A DNA stretch of 64,000 bases from Colias croceus (Eukaryota; Arthropoda; Insecta; Lepidoptera; Pieridae), in the NCBI RefSeq assembly GCF_905220415.1, contig NC_059556.1, forward strand, positions 7,762,501 to 7,826,500, read 5' to 3'. Of the stretch, positions 49,884-62,143 are shown one piece after another. The notes below the pieces were generated by a model. It saw only the letters and a list, made by a program, of their open reading frames with translations. It did not search any database and was not told the origin of the DNA. How positions within the stretch are numbered: position 1 is the first letter of the stretch; every line of letters begins with the position of its first letter. A program made the position numbers and the translations under genes.

Positions 49884-52054
49884 GCAACCGCGTTGACAAC
49901 CACAATTAAAGCTGACTAATCTCGCGACAGGTTTCTTATTAACACCATTTGTTATAAGGATTACGTAAGTTATCAGCGCATCTCTATTTGTACCCTCGCC
50001 TTTATAATCTGTGTTAAGCCTAGTAAGGATTAACATGTAAAAGAAATTTTTGGGTTGTTAAATAAAATAATGAAATGGGTAAGTCTAGATAAATATGTTC
50101 AAAGACAAAATATTATTCCAAAGAGATGCGGTATTAGACAACCTTATTGAATTTGCTCTACTCATGAAAATATAATTTACGTTGGACGTAACAAAATCAA
50201 AGAAGTTATTAAACAGTCAAAATAACATTGTTTTAATTTGATATATTTTTATAATATCCAGGTTTAATCTTAACAGTATTATAATTTGACGAATGAATTG
50301 TTTGTTGCAGATAAGCAAATGCGCCAAAAGCATAGGTTCAACCAAAAATTGTACCCCATTTGATTTAGATTATATTTCCACATTATTGGACACACAAAAA
50401 TTAAAAACACATAATATCGATCCACTCAACAGATAACATGAAATAAGCAAAGGCGACCTCGTAATTCCAATAAAATATGTGCTCGATTAATCACTTGTAA
50501 AGAAACTAGTTACCTTGATTATTAACTTCTGCACAGTATCTCATAACACAAAGGATTAATATTTTCAACCCTAAGTACTTAGATATACCATTGAATATGC
50601 AATTAACATACTGATGACAGGAACGTCCTAACAATGGTTTATAAATTGACATCATTTATATCTGCTTTACAGGCTTTTGTTGGTCTCCAATGTTTGCATG
50701 TTAATGGGGAATGAGATATTCATATAAGTACTTGGTATCATCTATCTTTGATAAACAAGAATTTAGTATGGTTTACAACTGTAGGTATATTTAAATTTTA
50801 AGATGTAGGTACATTCAACATTCATTATGTTTAGAGGTCATTTTATTCTTTATTTATATTTAAAAAAAATGTGTATCAGGGACAGGATTAGGTATAGAAT
50901 CAACACAATATGTTGATCTCATTAAATGAATCGTTTCATTTAAAACAATTAAAAGTAAGTAGGTAATATAATATTGTCTATCAAAATAAAATAATGTTAA
51001 AACAACGCATAATCGACGTTTAGGAATACCAAAGTCTAATCTCGAAATATTAAATGCTTATTTTACTTTAAAATATATTTATTTACGAAAACATAAGCGT
51101 ATATAATTTATATTCAAAATTATTCGAAACAAAGGAAGCGAAATAAATAAAAGCAAAATTTAATCTCCTACACTAAACAGAGCCGAAGGCAATACATTTA
51201 CATATATTGCAAGATGGTTTCATTAACTCAATCACACCCGTATCTCTAAGTTGACCCCTGTTAATGGAGCTGATATTAAGATAGAGCTAATCCTAACATA
51301 ACTTAGGATCAAGGCAGTTACAACCCACTGACCATTGTCCTGTTTAAATTAAGGGAACGCTTCGAACGAATTGAATTTCGCACCCTGCGGTGAAAATCCG
51401 ACGCGATAAATTTGCTTCGTTGCGTAAGTATTGCTCGTTGTTTATTGTGAGGCGCAAAATTTTACGAAGCAAAGCCGCAATGTAAAAGCCAATTCAAGTA
51501 TTGCTGTGTACCAAAATGTTGTTTCATATATTCGTAGAGACGCTATAATGATTGTGCATAAATTTCGCAAATTTCATAATGCGCTCGTAATAAGATTTGA
51601 ACAACCTTAAGTCCACGAGATAGAGTTTAAAATTCTGCAAATTAGATGGGATTGTAACCCTATTTAATTGTTTTATGTCATCGTAAGATTTTATGTTCGT
51701 CTCTCTTTATGCAAACCGCTCCTTGGGGTGATGTTTTTGGTTTTTGGGCACTATTGAAACTTGGACAGTAATTTCGTTATTTCCCTAATAATACATTAAG
51801 GATATTAAGCGTTAGGATTTACGTCCGTTCCGTTTTAATGATCTAGCTGTTAAATTATTGTTGTTACAGTTTGTGTGTCCTGTAACCTGTTTATCGGTAA
51901 CAATGACCAGGATAATAAATAAAACAATAGTGTTTACAAAAATATTTATTGTGTAATAGTAAACATTATAATATAACTAAAACAAATAAAAATAATACAG
52001 TTAAATTTATTCAGCGTTAAAATAAAATCAGAACAAATGGTAAAAAAAGCAGAA
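49884..52054. other. AT-rich intergenic stretch
   Basis: About 2.2 kb. 51180-51480 is somewhat GC-richer and contains 'ttgacccctg'. No gene recognised. Confidence 0.45.
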
Positions 52055-52173
52055 AGCCAACATCACGCGGTGTTCCCAGGCGGTCACCCATCCAAGTACT
52101 GACCGCGCCCGACGTTGCTTAACTTCGGTGATCGGACGAGAACCGGTGTATTCAACGTGGTATGGACGTTGGC
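52055..52173 (-). rRNA. 5S ribosomal RNA gene, copy 1
   Basis: The reverse complement is a full 119-nt insect 5S rRNA: GCCAACGTCCATACCACG at the 5' end, ...GTTAAGCAACGTCGGGCGC... in the middle (internal promoter region with A box and C box), and CGCGTGATGTTGGCT at the 3' end. It is identical by eye to copies 3 and 4. Downstream on its strand are 'tttctgcttttttt' T runs that can serve as the pol III terminator. It is a component of the large ribosomal subunit. Upstream shows no strong TATA-like motif. Confidence 0.97.
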
Positions 52174-52467
52174 GATGTCGCATCTGAAATAATATTACAT
52201 AATGTAGTTATAATATAAAGTAGTAACCTGTGGACGTCAAAATAATAAAACTATAAATAAATTCTTATTAAACTTAAGACTAGTTATAATAAATCTAAAT
52301 AAAAACTACATTTAATAAAAAAGGATTTATACATTCCAATTGATAGAAAATAAATGAAGAGCAAAAGATAAAAATATATTTTAAAGTTTAAACCAATATT
52401 ATGTATTATTCAATAACAAAAAAGAAAACGCAAAAGTATATCTCCGCCGTAACAGTGTATATGACAC
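52174..52467. other. Spacer between 5S copy 1 and tRNA-His
   Basis: AT-rich; nothing recognised. Confidence 0.5.
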
Positions 52468-52539
52468 TGCCGTGACCAGGATTCGAACCTGGGTTACTAC
52501 GGCCACAACGTAGGGTCCTAACCACTAGACGATCACGGC
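52468..52539 (-). tRNA. tRNA-His (GTG)
   Basis: The reverse complement folds as a normal cloverleaf: acceptor GCCGTGA/TCACGGC with discriminator A, D arm 'cgtctagtggttagga', anticodon loop TTGTGGC with anticodon GTG, and T arm 'caggttcgaatcctg'. 72 nt, no intron. The G-1 of mature tRNA-His is added after transcription. A TTTT stretch follows downstream on its strand. It reads His codons in cytoplasmic translation. Confidence 0.95.
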
Positions 52540-52644
52540 TATCGGAGCGTTGAGTGCGCGAATGAAATTATAGTATATATTCTAATGATAACATAATATT
52601 TATAATGTTACATCTAGACAGAAATTTTTTTATAATATTTAATA

Positions 52645-52690
52645 CTAGCTGCTCGCCCCGGTTCCGCGCGGATTGTTATTTTTTAAGGTT
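52645..52690 (-). mobile_element. Truncated Helitron-type 3' end
   Basis: A|CTAGCTGCTCGCCCCGG with the GC-rich block 'ccccggttccgcgcgg', then similarity stops. Only the CTAG terminus remains. Confidence 0.5.
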
Positions 52691-53936
52691 AGTTTTTTTT
52701 TTTAATTATCCTACTTTCAAGCAGAGACAAGCGGAGACAAATTATAGATGATCCACAAATCCATTCAATTTGTTCGTAGTTTTTATTATTCTTATTGAGA
52801 GACTCAAATATTATCAATAGCATAAAAGTAAACGACTGAAGTTTTTAAATATTAATTAATTTACTTCATCATTTACTTGAAAGGAATATTCACTTTAATA
52901 CATAAATTGCTAACAATGACAAAATTGTAAAAAAAAAAAAAAACAAATTGACAATACATTTACCGTTTATTTCCATTCAATCTTAAATACAAACAGAATT
53001 TTGGCGGCAAATTATTTGACACGCGACAGCACGTGCGTGCCACGAAGTGAAATTATCTTTTGGGTAATTCTATTTTCTCTACGAAATAGAATAAATAGTT
53101 TGTAATGCTGTGGCTTAATTTGGGGATTACATTATTAACACAATGTTATTTATTTTGTTGTGTGTTGTTTTTACTTTCATAGTCTCGCACACTTTTAATA
53201 ACTAGGACCTAGCATTTTTTCATCGTATGAATTAATGATAGCGCAATAAAGTTTAGATAAACTTAAAAAATATCCGCTACTATAGTTATATGTACTTTCT
53301 AAAACATGTTTACCTAAATTGAAAAGTATCAAAGAAATGAAAATAAATGAATTAATAACATTGATTATTAATTACATAAGATTCTTCTCGTAAACATTAA
53401 ATAACTGAAAAGTACCTAATTGAAATTGTTTTCCCTATAATTATTGTCTTGAAAACCAATGTGATAAAAACGCAGGATAAATTAAAATCTTATATTTATT
53501 TACCTTTTAAGGCCTAACCACAGACTAATAATATTATACTACGTATACAAGCCTAACCGATCGCGTGCGTACGGGGTAAATTGTACCCCAATTTATTTAA
53601 AGTTCGTTCATTAACAAAGAGTGTTCCCTTGTTAGGGACAATTTTATTTAGTGGGTAATTGACGATTTGATTATTACCAGTGAAATAAACATGAGGTTTG
53701 GTTGACATCAGTTGTCTGTAATTATGTAATTTTGATTATTATGATGCTTTCAAATAATTCTTATTTTTGTTACGGGTTAAAGGTATCGTCCAATTACGGA
53801 CCGATCTACGCAACCAAATAAATTATCATTTCATTTCATTTCAACCATTATATTGGATAAAACGATGTTTTGATGAACTTAATACGTCAATCAACATAAT
53901 ACAAAAAATGAAATTGTTAAAACAAAATATGCAAAA
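52691..53936. other. AT-rich spacer between tRNA-His and the split 5S gene
   Basis: Nothing recognised apart from an A-run at 52930-52942. Confidence 0.5.
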
Positions 53937-54231
53937 GGCCAACATCACGCGGTGTTCCCAGGCGGTCACCCATATGAATTCTACACATACCCGTGGCCCT
54001 GTCGCTGATGTGGCTTGACGGAACACAGTGGGGTTTTGGTCGGTAGGAATCCGACATAACCCACGGCCTCTTCCCCGGAGGCCGTGGGTATCTATGCAAG
54101 ATTTCCCCACTAAAAAAAAAAAAAAAAAAAAAAAAAGGCGGTCACCCATCCAAGTACTGACCGCGCCCGACGTTGCTTAACTTCGGTGATCGGACGAGAA
54201 CCGGTGTATTCAACGTGGTATGGACGTTGGC
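53937..54231 (-). pseudogene. 5S rRNA gene, copy 2, split by a retrotransposon
   Basis: The 5' portion (54231 down to 54137) and 3' portion (53973 down to 53937) together cover the whole 5S sequence. They are separated by 163 bp of foreign DNA with a 13-bp duplication of the 5S sequence GGCGGTCACCCAT. The 5S segments match the intact copies except for an extra base at the extreme 3' end (ggcc for gcc). The internal promoter elements toward the 5' side are intact, so it could still be transcribed, but the transcript would be interrupted at about 5S position 95. Confidence 0.93.
53974..54136 (+). mobile_element. 5'-truncated non-LTR retrotransposon inserted in 5S rDNA
   Basis: A 138-bp body is followed by a run of 25 A (54112-54136), and the insert is flanked by perfect 13-bp repeats (53961-53973 and 54137-54149). 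These are the hallmarks of target-primed reverse transcription. The body is GC-rich and contains an 11-bp perfect stem (CCCACGGCCTC / GAGGCCGTGGG, about 54059-54088). It lies near the 3' end, as 3'-UTR recognition hairpins do in LINEs and their SINE partners. It is antisense to the 5S gene. No coding sequence is left, so the clade (R1-like, other LINE, or a LINE-mobilised SINE) cannot be fixed. Confidence 0.88.
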
Positions 54232-57200
54232 GAATGCAGTACGATAATGTTGGGAGATAATGAGTAAAAAATATAAATAGATTTCATGAGGAAAAATAAG
54301 TACTTACTTAACTATTAACAATACTTTATGGAAACCCGTGTTGGCCCTCGGTAAATTTACATAATGTAATAATAGGACATATAGAAAAAAGAATAAAAAA
54401 TATACAGTAATAACATTATAAGGTTTATATTTATCCTTCTTATTGCTTTCATTATTATTTTCGTGTTTAAAATTTATAATATTTAAATATTCAATACAAT
54501 AAAAATAATAAAAAAATAAAAATAAAATAAATCTTTATTTCACCTTTAAGATATACAATATTGATTATGAGGCTCTGGCTCTCTTGCTAGGCATAGCCTG
54601 TGTTAAGAAAGCAGCCAAATAATAATGAAGCCGACAATTTGCTTTTCAGATAGCATATTCTTTTATCCTATATCACCACTATCTAAGTAATGGACTGAAA
54701 TGACGCCACACCAAACTACCGCTATAAATAATACAAGAAAATTTATCGAAACCTATTGCTGTTTTATACCTATCACAGCGGGATGGTTATGGGCCAAAGT
54801 TGGGAAGTCAAAGCATAATTTACAAAAATAAACACACCTTCCACTGTCACATTTTGAACCATATCTTATACGGTAAAGATGCCAAAATTGAATAAAATAT
54901 CGTATAACTAGCGCAAGTTACGCTGGCTCCAATATAATGTGAGCCATTTATAACGTATTGTGTTTTGATTGCGCACGTCAGTTCGCAGACTAGTTGTATT
55001 CGATGGATGATACTCATACGAGAATAGGAAATGGTTATGTCTTGAGATCCGAGCTAAGTTTGAAATGTCCAAATGGCTGGCTGTTATCGTTCGCTACGTT
55101 TGCTCAGTTTATTGTCTTCAAGATGCCTTGAAGCGTAAAATCTATGGCTCATGGAGACACGAAATATTTTCAGCTGAATTTATTTGGTGGAAATCGGGGG
55201 AGTTTAGCTAGCGACGCTTTTGAGATGCTTTTATGACAGCGCAATGGAAAACTATAAACAATTTATAGATATCTATAGAAGATAAAACCTCCTTTTTACC
55301 TCCTTTTAAATCTTAAAAAGGTATTTTAGAGAACATCTCTTCCTTTATTTCTCCCGCTTCATTTCAAAAATACTTTCTGTTTTTGACAGTTTAATAATTT
55401 ACAGTAGGTATACACGAAATCATCTTACAAACACAATATTAAAGATTGAGTGATAGTCCAGCTTAGCGGTCCCCTTATATTTTTTAGAACCGTATCAAAT
55501 ACATCATTCTGACGTCAACGGCATTATAAAACCACGGACAAAGGAGACAATTCAGTCTTGGATCTACCATATTTATTTGAGCGATTCTATTTTTGATATC
55601 GGTTGAATTTTGGCACCATGCTCTATAGAAAACACCCCTCGAAGTGAGTGAGGCAAGTATCATTTTAGATCAAACACGCGATAACGGCTATAAGAACACC
55701 CCTATTATTTGATACAATAAAAGTGAAGTGTCGACATATTCCGCATTCTGCTGCGAAATTACTACAAGAATGATTGACCAAACTGATGATTATCTTTCGT
55801 TCGAAATAAAACCTTAAATCGTTGAAAGTAAGGTGTACATTACGCAAATAATTGACGAGATTGATGAGAGATTTTTGGGTGACAAGCTGTAAGCATGTGG
55901 CTATCGTACGCTGTGTAAAGGTCGGTAGGCAAGTAGATACGTACTAATGGTGATTGGGAAAAATATTGCTCCCGTACCGGTTCCAATGATTCGTGGTTAT
56001 AACCTCATGAATATTGAAGATCTGTCTGCGATATTTTTATTTGATTACACTTTTACAGATCCACAATGCTTTGTGTTAATGGATCCCATAAAATATATAT
56101 GGATTTCTCGGATGTTTATATTAAATAAAAGATATGATACCATTATCTTACTCGTGCCCTGAAGACAGATTCATAAGTAATAATAAGTATAATAGAGGGA
56201 AAACAAAATTTATCAACGTACCTATATTTTACCAGTATTAAACATTTTATCCAGCGGTTAATTTAGTCACAATTCTAATATGCGCAATCCTCTTATATGA
56301 CTCCAAATATTAATCGCTAAAGATTACCCCTGTAGTGAAAATTATTAATATTCAGTCGAGTAGCAGATAAGGGGTGAATACATTGAAAGAGTGTCGCGTC
56401 TCAGTCAGCAACGCGTGAACGATTCGGTAATTAATACCCCGAAATGGCTTTAGAGACCCCGCGATGCGTGGAAGGGTTAAGTTTGATTTTACAATTTATA
56501 AGCGGGCATATTTTTTATAATCTATATTTTCGTGCAATATTTTATATTCTTTTTAATTGTTTGTGGTATATTTTTCCGTTGCCTCGTTTTTGCATCTTGT
56601 TGAATTTAAATTTTCCAAAATATTTTGATAGTTTGATGATTACGTTTGTTATTATAGCGATTATTTTAAAATATATTGTCATGCATGAACTAAAAGGAAC
56701 CTATGTACTTAATTATTTATTTTTATTTTAGTTCACATGTTTCAACATCTCATTAGCCATCATACTATTATCTGTATTAAGAATTTAAACCATAGATTCA
56801 TTAAAATTTAGAGCGTCCTTGTAACATTTTTTTTCCAAACCTTCAACAATCTTTAGCAATTCAATATTTTCAACATAATATTAGTTAAAACTGAAACGTA
56901 ATAAATAATCTTCCACACTTCCACACTGGAATTTGACACTACAACACAGGGGTGAATAAATTATGGATTCCAATTCGAGTATTGTCAGAACCAATATCGT
57001 GAGCGAATGGTTTTGTAATGCTGGTGATATTCTATTAAATATTGGGATAAACATAGAGTATTTATAAAATAAGCTGTAGGTATATTAAATTAACCTACAT
57101 TTATTAAAAAAAAAATCTATTCAAAAACTATCAGTCACTATCTAAATTTGTTGCTTTTATTTTACGTGAAGCCTGAAGAAAGTAGGTAAATCTGTTTATA

Positions 57201-57616
57201 TCACCTATGATAACTAAAATACCATTATATTATGAATATAATAGACGAAACTCTATTTATAATGGGTGTTTATATGTAGGCACTTTATATAATTAAGTAC
57301 TGATTAACAAATTGACACCATAATGCCCGATATGAGACACACCCATATTACAATCGCTATTCACATTAATAATTTACTGTCAGTGACGAACCGTTCATAT
57401 TATTATCTGTAATTACATTATTGTTAATCAACATTGTTATCTTCCGCTAATTAGTTCCACGATATCGCTTAATTGCTTCTAATTAGGCAATCTTATCATG
57501 TTGCATTCTCTATTGTTGCATCTCTTTCGCACAAACTATGGAAAGGTATATCTATACTTTTCCTAGATCTTCACTAATATAACATGAAACAGTAGTTTAA
57601 TTTCCGAACTGCTATC
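54232..57616. other. Intergenic region between the minus- and plus-strand 5S pairs
   Basis: Mostly AT-rich. 54510-54605 has an A/T-rich 'aaaataaatctttattt' run next to 'gaggctctggctctcttgc', possibly the end of an old retroelement on the minus strand. A 95-codon hydrophobic open frame at 56444-56731 is Phe/Ile/Leu-rich as expected from AT-rich DNA and has no support as a gene. Confidence 0.45.
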
Positions 57617-57735
57617 GCCAACGTCCATACCACGTTGAATACACCGGTTCTCGTCCGATCACCGAAGTTAAGCAACGTCGGGCGCGGTCAGTACTTGGAT
57701 GGGTGACCGCCTGGGAACACCGCGTGATGTTGGCT
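57617..57735 (+). rRNA. 5S ribosomal RNA gene, copy 3
   Basis: Full-length 119 nt, same sequence as copies 1 and 4. Internal control region is intact, and TTTTT follows directly (57735-57739) as pol III terminator. Expected to be functional. Confidence 0.97.
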
Positions 57736-58011
57736 TTTTGCTTTTTTATTTCATATCGTACATGTACATTTGATGCAAATTATACCATATTTTTTGTACA
57801 TAATATTTTAACTTTTCAAGAAAATAAATTGTCCATAAATAAATAATTATTGTTTGAATTATTTAAATAATCCAGGGGTAATTTACATATACTGTAAATT
57901 ATCCAAATATTGTACTTTTTAAAATTAATAAAAAATAGAAGCTCCCAAGAAGCTCCTGTCACTAAAAGTACGTCACTATTACATAATGTAAAATTAAAAA
58001 TATAAAGCTAG
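57736..58011. other. Spacer
   Basis: AT-rich; nothing recognised. Confidence 0.5.
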
Positions 58012-58901
58012 GTGCGCATGTCGTGGTCATATCGTAGATTTGATCATTTCATGATATGAGTGGCCATTTCACGAAATGGTCGCATATCGTGAAATGGCCA
58101 ACATAGTTTGATCAGATCGTTAAATCGTCAACGTTTCACGATTTGTTCATCCACATTTGGCCAGATCGTATAAAATATAAAGAGTCCATAAAATATTAAA
58201 AAATTTCAGAATAACTATATTCTAAAAACTTGTTTAATGTCATTTAAGTTAATGCCGCGGCAGCGGCCGGCGAATGCCAGAAGCGAATCGTTTTTGCAAT
58301 AGAAAACAGGTAAGTTAGGTTAGGTTAGACTTTGACAAACAACGCACGAGCCGAGCGAGCAAAGCGAGCGTGCCGCGGCAGCGGCCTGCGAGTGCCAGAA
58401 GCGGATCGCTTTTTAAAAAACAAACAATTATAATAATATAGTAGTAGTTTCTTAAATTATTTTATTTATGTCGCATTTTTTCTTAAATTGTACATATAAG
58501 ATATCCACATTTTCCATAGTACTCGTACCTCTTCGTCGTAAATTCTTTGCTATGGTACTTTCTTCATAATATTGTTATTAAACGAATTATGAAGTTTTTA
58601 ACTGCGAATAATTTAATTTTCGTCAGCGGCCACCATCTTATCACATAAACACAGAGCTTGCAGCGCCTCTACCAACGATTAATGTAACTATTTTACGATA
58701 TGATCAAATAATTTTGATCATTTCATGAAAAAACCGTGCGTTAATTGGCCATATCGTGAAACGATTGCTTATCATTGATCTGCCCAAACCACATCATGAT
58801 GTGGCCAAACTAAATTGGCCATTTCATGATATGCGACCATTTCGTGAAATGACCACTCATATCATGAAATGATCAAATCTACGATATGACCACGACACGC
58901 A
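58012..58901. mobile_element. ~890-bp DNA transposon with iterated subterminal palindromic motifs
   Basis: The ends are inverted repeats. The left starts GTGCGCATGTCGTGGTCATA and the right ends TATGACCACGACACGCAC, staying similar for at least ~85 bp and more loosely for ~150 bp. Inside each end the motif ATTTCRYGAAATG / CATATCRTGAAA recurs every ~14-16 bp between TGGCCA or TGATCA blocks. The middle holds two GC-rich ~43-bp direct repeats (58253-58295, 58371-58413). No protein domain. Iterated subterminal motifs are typical transposase-binding arrays in hAT- and CACTA-like elements; superfamily undetermined. The flanks show only a weak 'aagc' match. Confidence 0.75.
58253..58413 (+). repeat. 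Two GC-rich direct repeats inside the transposon
   Basis: TGCCGCGGCAGCGGCC starts both 58253 and 58371. Each continues through 'gaatgccagaagcg' or 'gagtgccagaagcg' to 'atcg'. In between is a 'gagcgagcaaagcgagcg' purine-rich stretch. The G+C content is far above the surrounding DNA. Confidence 0.8.
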
Positions 58902-60944
58902 CAAGCATCAAGTGGACCAAACCTGCGATGCGGGCACATTGTCACTCCCGTCTATCGATCAACTTCACATAATTCTACTCATCTACATACTAATTCTGGT
59001 GCGCATGGCTTTAATGAGCAAGGGTTTAACATTTTGGGTACAGTCGAGAACATATTTTTTTAGAATTTTTTAGGTTTTTGTTTAAAAATTTCTTTATATA
59101 AAATCAATACATAAGTAAGTACCTTCTTACAAAAAAGAATTTGTAAAATATAATTAACAAAAAACAAGGTATAGGTAAATTATATTTTTAAGTATGCACC
59201 ATGCACATAATAATATTATACATCATGCTGGTGAAGACTGAATATTGTTATTTTTGAAACATAATATATCGCTTATGGATAGTTTCAAAATTACGATTTA
59301 ATAAGGTAAATGTGAGTATTTCAAAATTTTCATATTTATAATTTTGCAATGCGAATTATTGAAACTTTTTATACTTGAGATTTTTGTATTTAACTGTACC
59401 TGCAAGATTAAAATAGCAAGAAGTAATTGATCTCGAAATTATTAGTTATGCGGGCAATTATGATTCATAAAGAGATGGTCATTATCGCGTGCGAATATTT
59501 GAACACAAATTTAAATTTAATATCTAAAGGAGGGGTCATTTTGATTCATAAAACTTGTTTATGATTTATTTAAAATACACAACTCAAAGAGTAGAGATAA
59601 ATAATTGCATTGAAGTTGTTTAATGTGGAGTCATTGAAATAGAAGTTATTAAAATCACTAGTAAGTCAAATAAAATATTAATTGTGTTTGAATATTATTA
59701 TAAAATGGATTAAAACCAATCTCACTCTTAAATTAATATTTACCAAAACAATGTATATATGGGCTAATTTTTATGTTTGCTATATTGCTGTACATATTCT
59801 GACAGGCGCTTCTATTTTAAAAGGGTTAATATAAAATCTTTGTATATAAGGGCTATAATTTACATTCTTTTAGATTGCCTGGAGACCAATTTAATGGTAA
59901 ATTTGTGTTTCAAACTTGATCAGAAAACAAAGTATTTTAACACAAAATTATGAACAATAACATTTTTTCAAACTTACTAAATTCCTTCACGCCCCTAACG
60001 ACCTTGCGTATCAAACGGATGAGATTTCAAAAGCTATTAATTACGTTTTAAAGAAAATCAAAAAGGCTGAATGGCAGAATAATTAAATATGCATAGAAAG
60101 GGTTAGTGGGCAGATTCGGCACGCTCACAGTATTAATAACTTGATCCATCACCAGTTGACGGGTTAGGATGAATCAATGTCAGGGGTGCGAGCTTAGTCG
60201 AATCGTTAAATTGTGGTATTGCGAGTGTAATAAATGAAAACATTAATGTGTTCTTTTTTTAAATTGAAATGGAGTTATTAAGTACAAAAAGAGTAGATCA
60301 TAAATACGGACACCAGTCAGTCTAAGCTTTATTTTTTAACTATGAGTATTTCAATAATTAAGTAAATATAAGATGTTGTGAAGATGAAGATATAGGTAAG
60401 ATGTTCTGGGAGGATTTGTAAAATAAAGCGTACTACCTACATTAAAATGGCTTCTGAAATATTTAGCTTTTAATTTTTACGTTATTGGCCCTTCGAATGT
60501 TCATAAACAAAATACACTTAAACATTTAAAGTCTATTTAAATATAGAGAACATTCATTATAAATAAAATTGGCAAAATGTTTAAAGAAAAAATAAAAAGT
60601 TTGAGAAGCGTATGTAATACAGATTTATTCCGAGCACCAGACAAAGGGTTAAGTTGGTAATTAACGACTTTCGCATCAATTGGTCAAAAGAAGGATTATG
60701 TTTTGTAATTTGATACCTACATTGTTACTGATTTTAAATGATTTGTGTTGATATTGACTATTGAGACTAAATAATATCTTATTACACATAATAATATAAT
60801 TTTACGAAAAGTATTAAAATACTCAACTCGTTATTTTATAAGTGTGTCTACAAGTGATCTATTATAATAATAAAAAAAAATAATTTGTTAAACCAGTGCA
60901 TGTACAATACCACCATTATGTATTCTTATTTCAATTTAGATATC
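58902..60944. other. AT-rich intergenic stretch between transposon and 5S copy 4
   Basis: About 2 kb without recognised genes. 'tgtcaggggtgcg' at 60178 matches motifs elsewhere in the window. Confidence 0.5.
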
Positions 60945-61063
60945 GCCAACGTCCATACCACGTTGAATACACCGGTTCTCGTCCGATCACCGAAGTTAAG
61001 CAACGTCGGGCGCGGTCAGTACTTGGATGGGTGACCGCCTGGGAACACCGCGTGATGTTGGCT
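60945..61063 (+). rRNA. 5S ribosomal RNA gene, copy 4
   Basis: Full-length 119 nt, indistinguishable by eye from copies 1 and 3, with 'atc' immediately upstream as in copies 1 and 3 and a TTTTT terminator at 61063-61067. Expected to be functional. Confidence 0.97.
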
Positions 61064-62143
61064 TTTTGCTATTAATTTCTTATTTTGAACCCGTCAATGA
61101 ATAATAATGAATTTCTCATTATTCGTTCATACCTGTTCATTTTTTGGTTTTACAATTATATTGGCATCTAAAAGTGCCACCCACATAGATTAATGATATT
61201 TCCTGTAACAATGGGCTAAGTCGTTTTTGTGATCCCTTTTCGATTTAGCGTCAATTAAAAAGTTCCACAGTACTGAAGGGTTAACTTTATTTGCGTATAA
61301 TTGGTCTTGTTCACTGAGTGTGAAACTATTTTGGGTTGACGATACGATTTTTGGTCGTCACACGACATAATGTCGTATCCATTAATCGAAATCCTAGGTA
61401 TCATGAAATAGGTTTGGACCGTTTTAGAAAAGAAAATGTTTGTTTTTGAGGTAATTTAATAATAAGGTAATTATATCGCAGCAAGTAACAGTAATTATTC
61501 ATTAAATTAGTGATAAATGCAAATTGGCGAGTTTAAAGGTTTAAGTTCTATCATATTCGAAATAATAGTAACTAGGTAACACTAATAATACTTATTAGTG
61601 TTGTACTACATAATATCATACTACAATAATACTTTTTATGTAAGTAACTAAAGTCTAAGACATAGTTAAATAACTAAGTCGTACCTACACTTATCGTTTG
61701 GTCTAAATAAGAGCATTGATTAAAAAGATCTCATTTTTTACCTGATGTTTACCACAAAGGAAATCTTGTCGTAATTGATTCAGCACGCTCAAGGGTTTCA
61801 AATAATTGTAACCGAGCACAAATTGAATTTTGTATTATTTGATTGCAGTTTTCTCAGCGAAATGAAGGTTCAGGGCTCAGGCTGATGTCAATTTATTTTC
61901 GGTTTGTAGCGTGAATGATTTAAATTAAATTATTTTAATTTAAGGTTGTATAAATTATATTTCTTAAATGTAAAATAAATTGTTAATGAATAAATTTTTT
62001 TAATGCAGTAAGAAATCAATCTTTTTATTTTTCCCCAAAAAAAAAACGAATATTTTTTTGTATGATTAAAAATTCAAAGTAATGGTATGTGTTTTCTAAG
62101 GTAAATTCTAATAAATTAAAAATATAAAAAAATATAAAAGGAT
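61064..62143. other. AT-rich intergenic stretch
   Basis: Nothing recognised. A T-rich run at 62130-62143 (complement of aaaataaaag-type text) lies just downstream of the tRNA-Tyr on its strand and supplies TTTT terminators. Confidence 0.45.

Noticed and set aside
56444..56731. 95-codon hydrophobic open reading frame
   Set aside because: Phe/Ile/Leu/Tyr-rich composition typical of T-rich DNA, with no recognised motif, splice context or homologous copy.
58312..58328. Insect telomere repeat TTAGG
   Set aside because: Fewer than three consecutive units, inside a transposon; not evidence of telomeric DNA.
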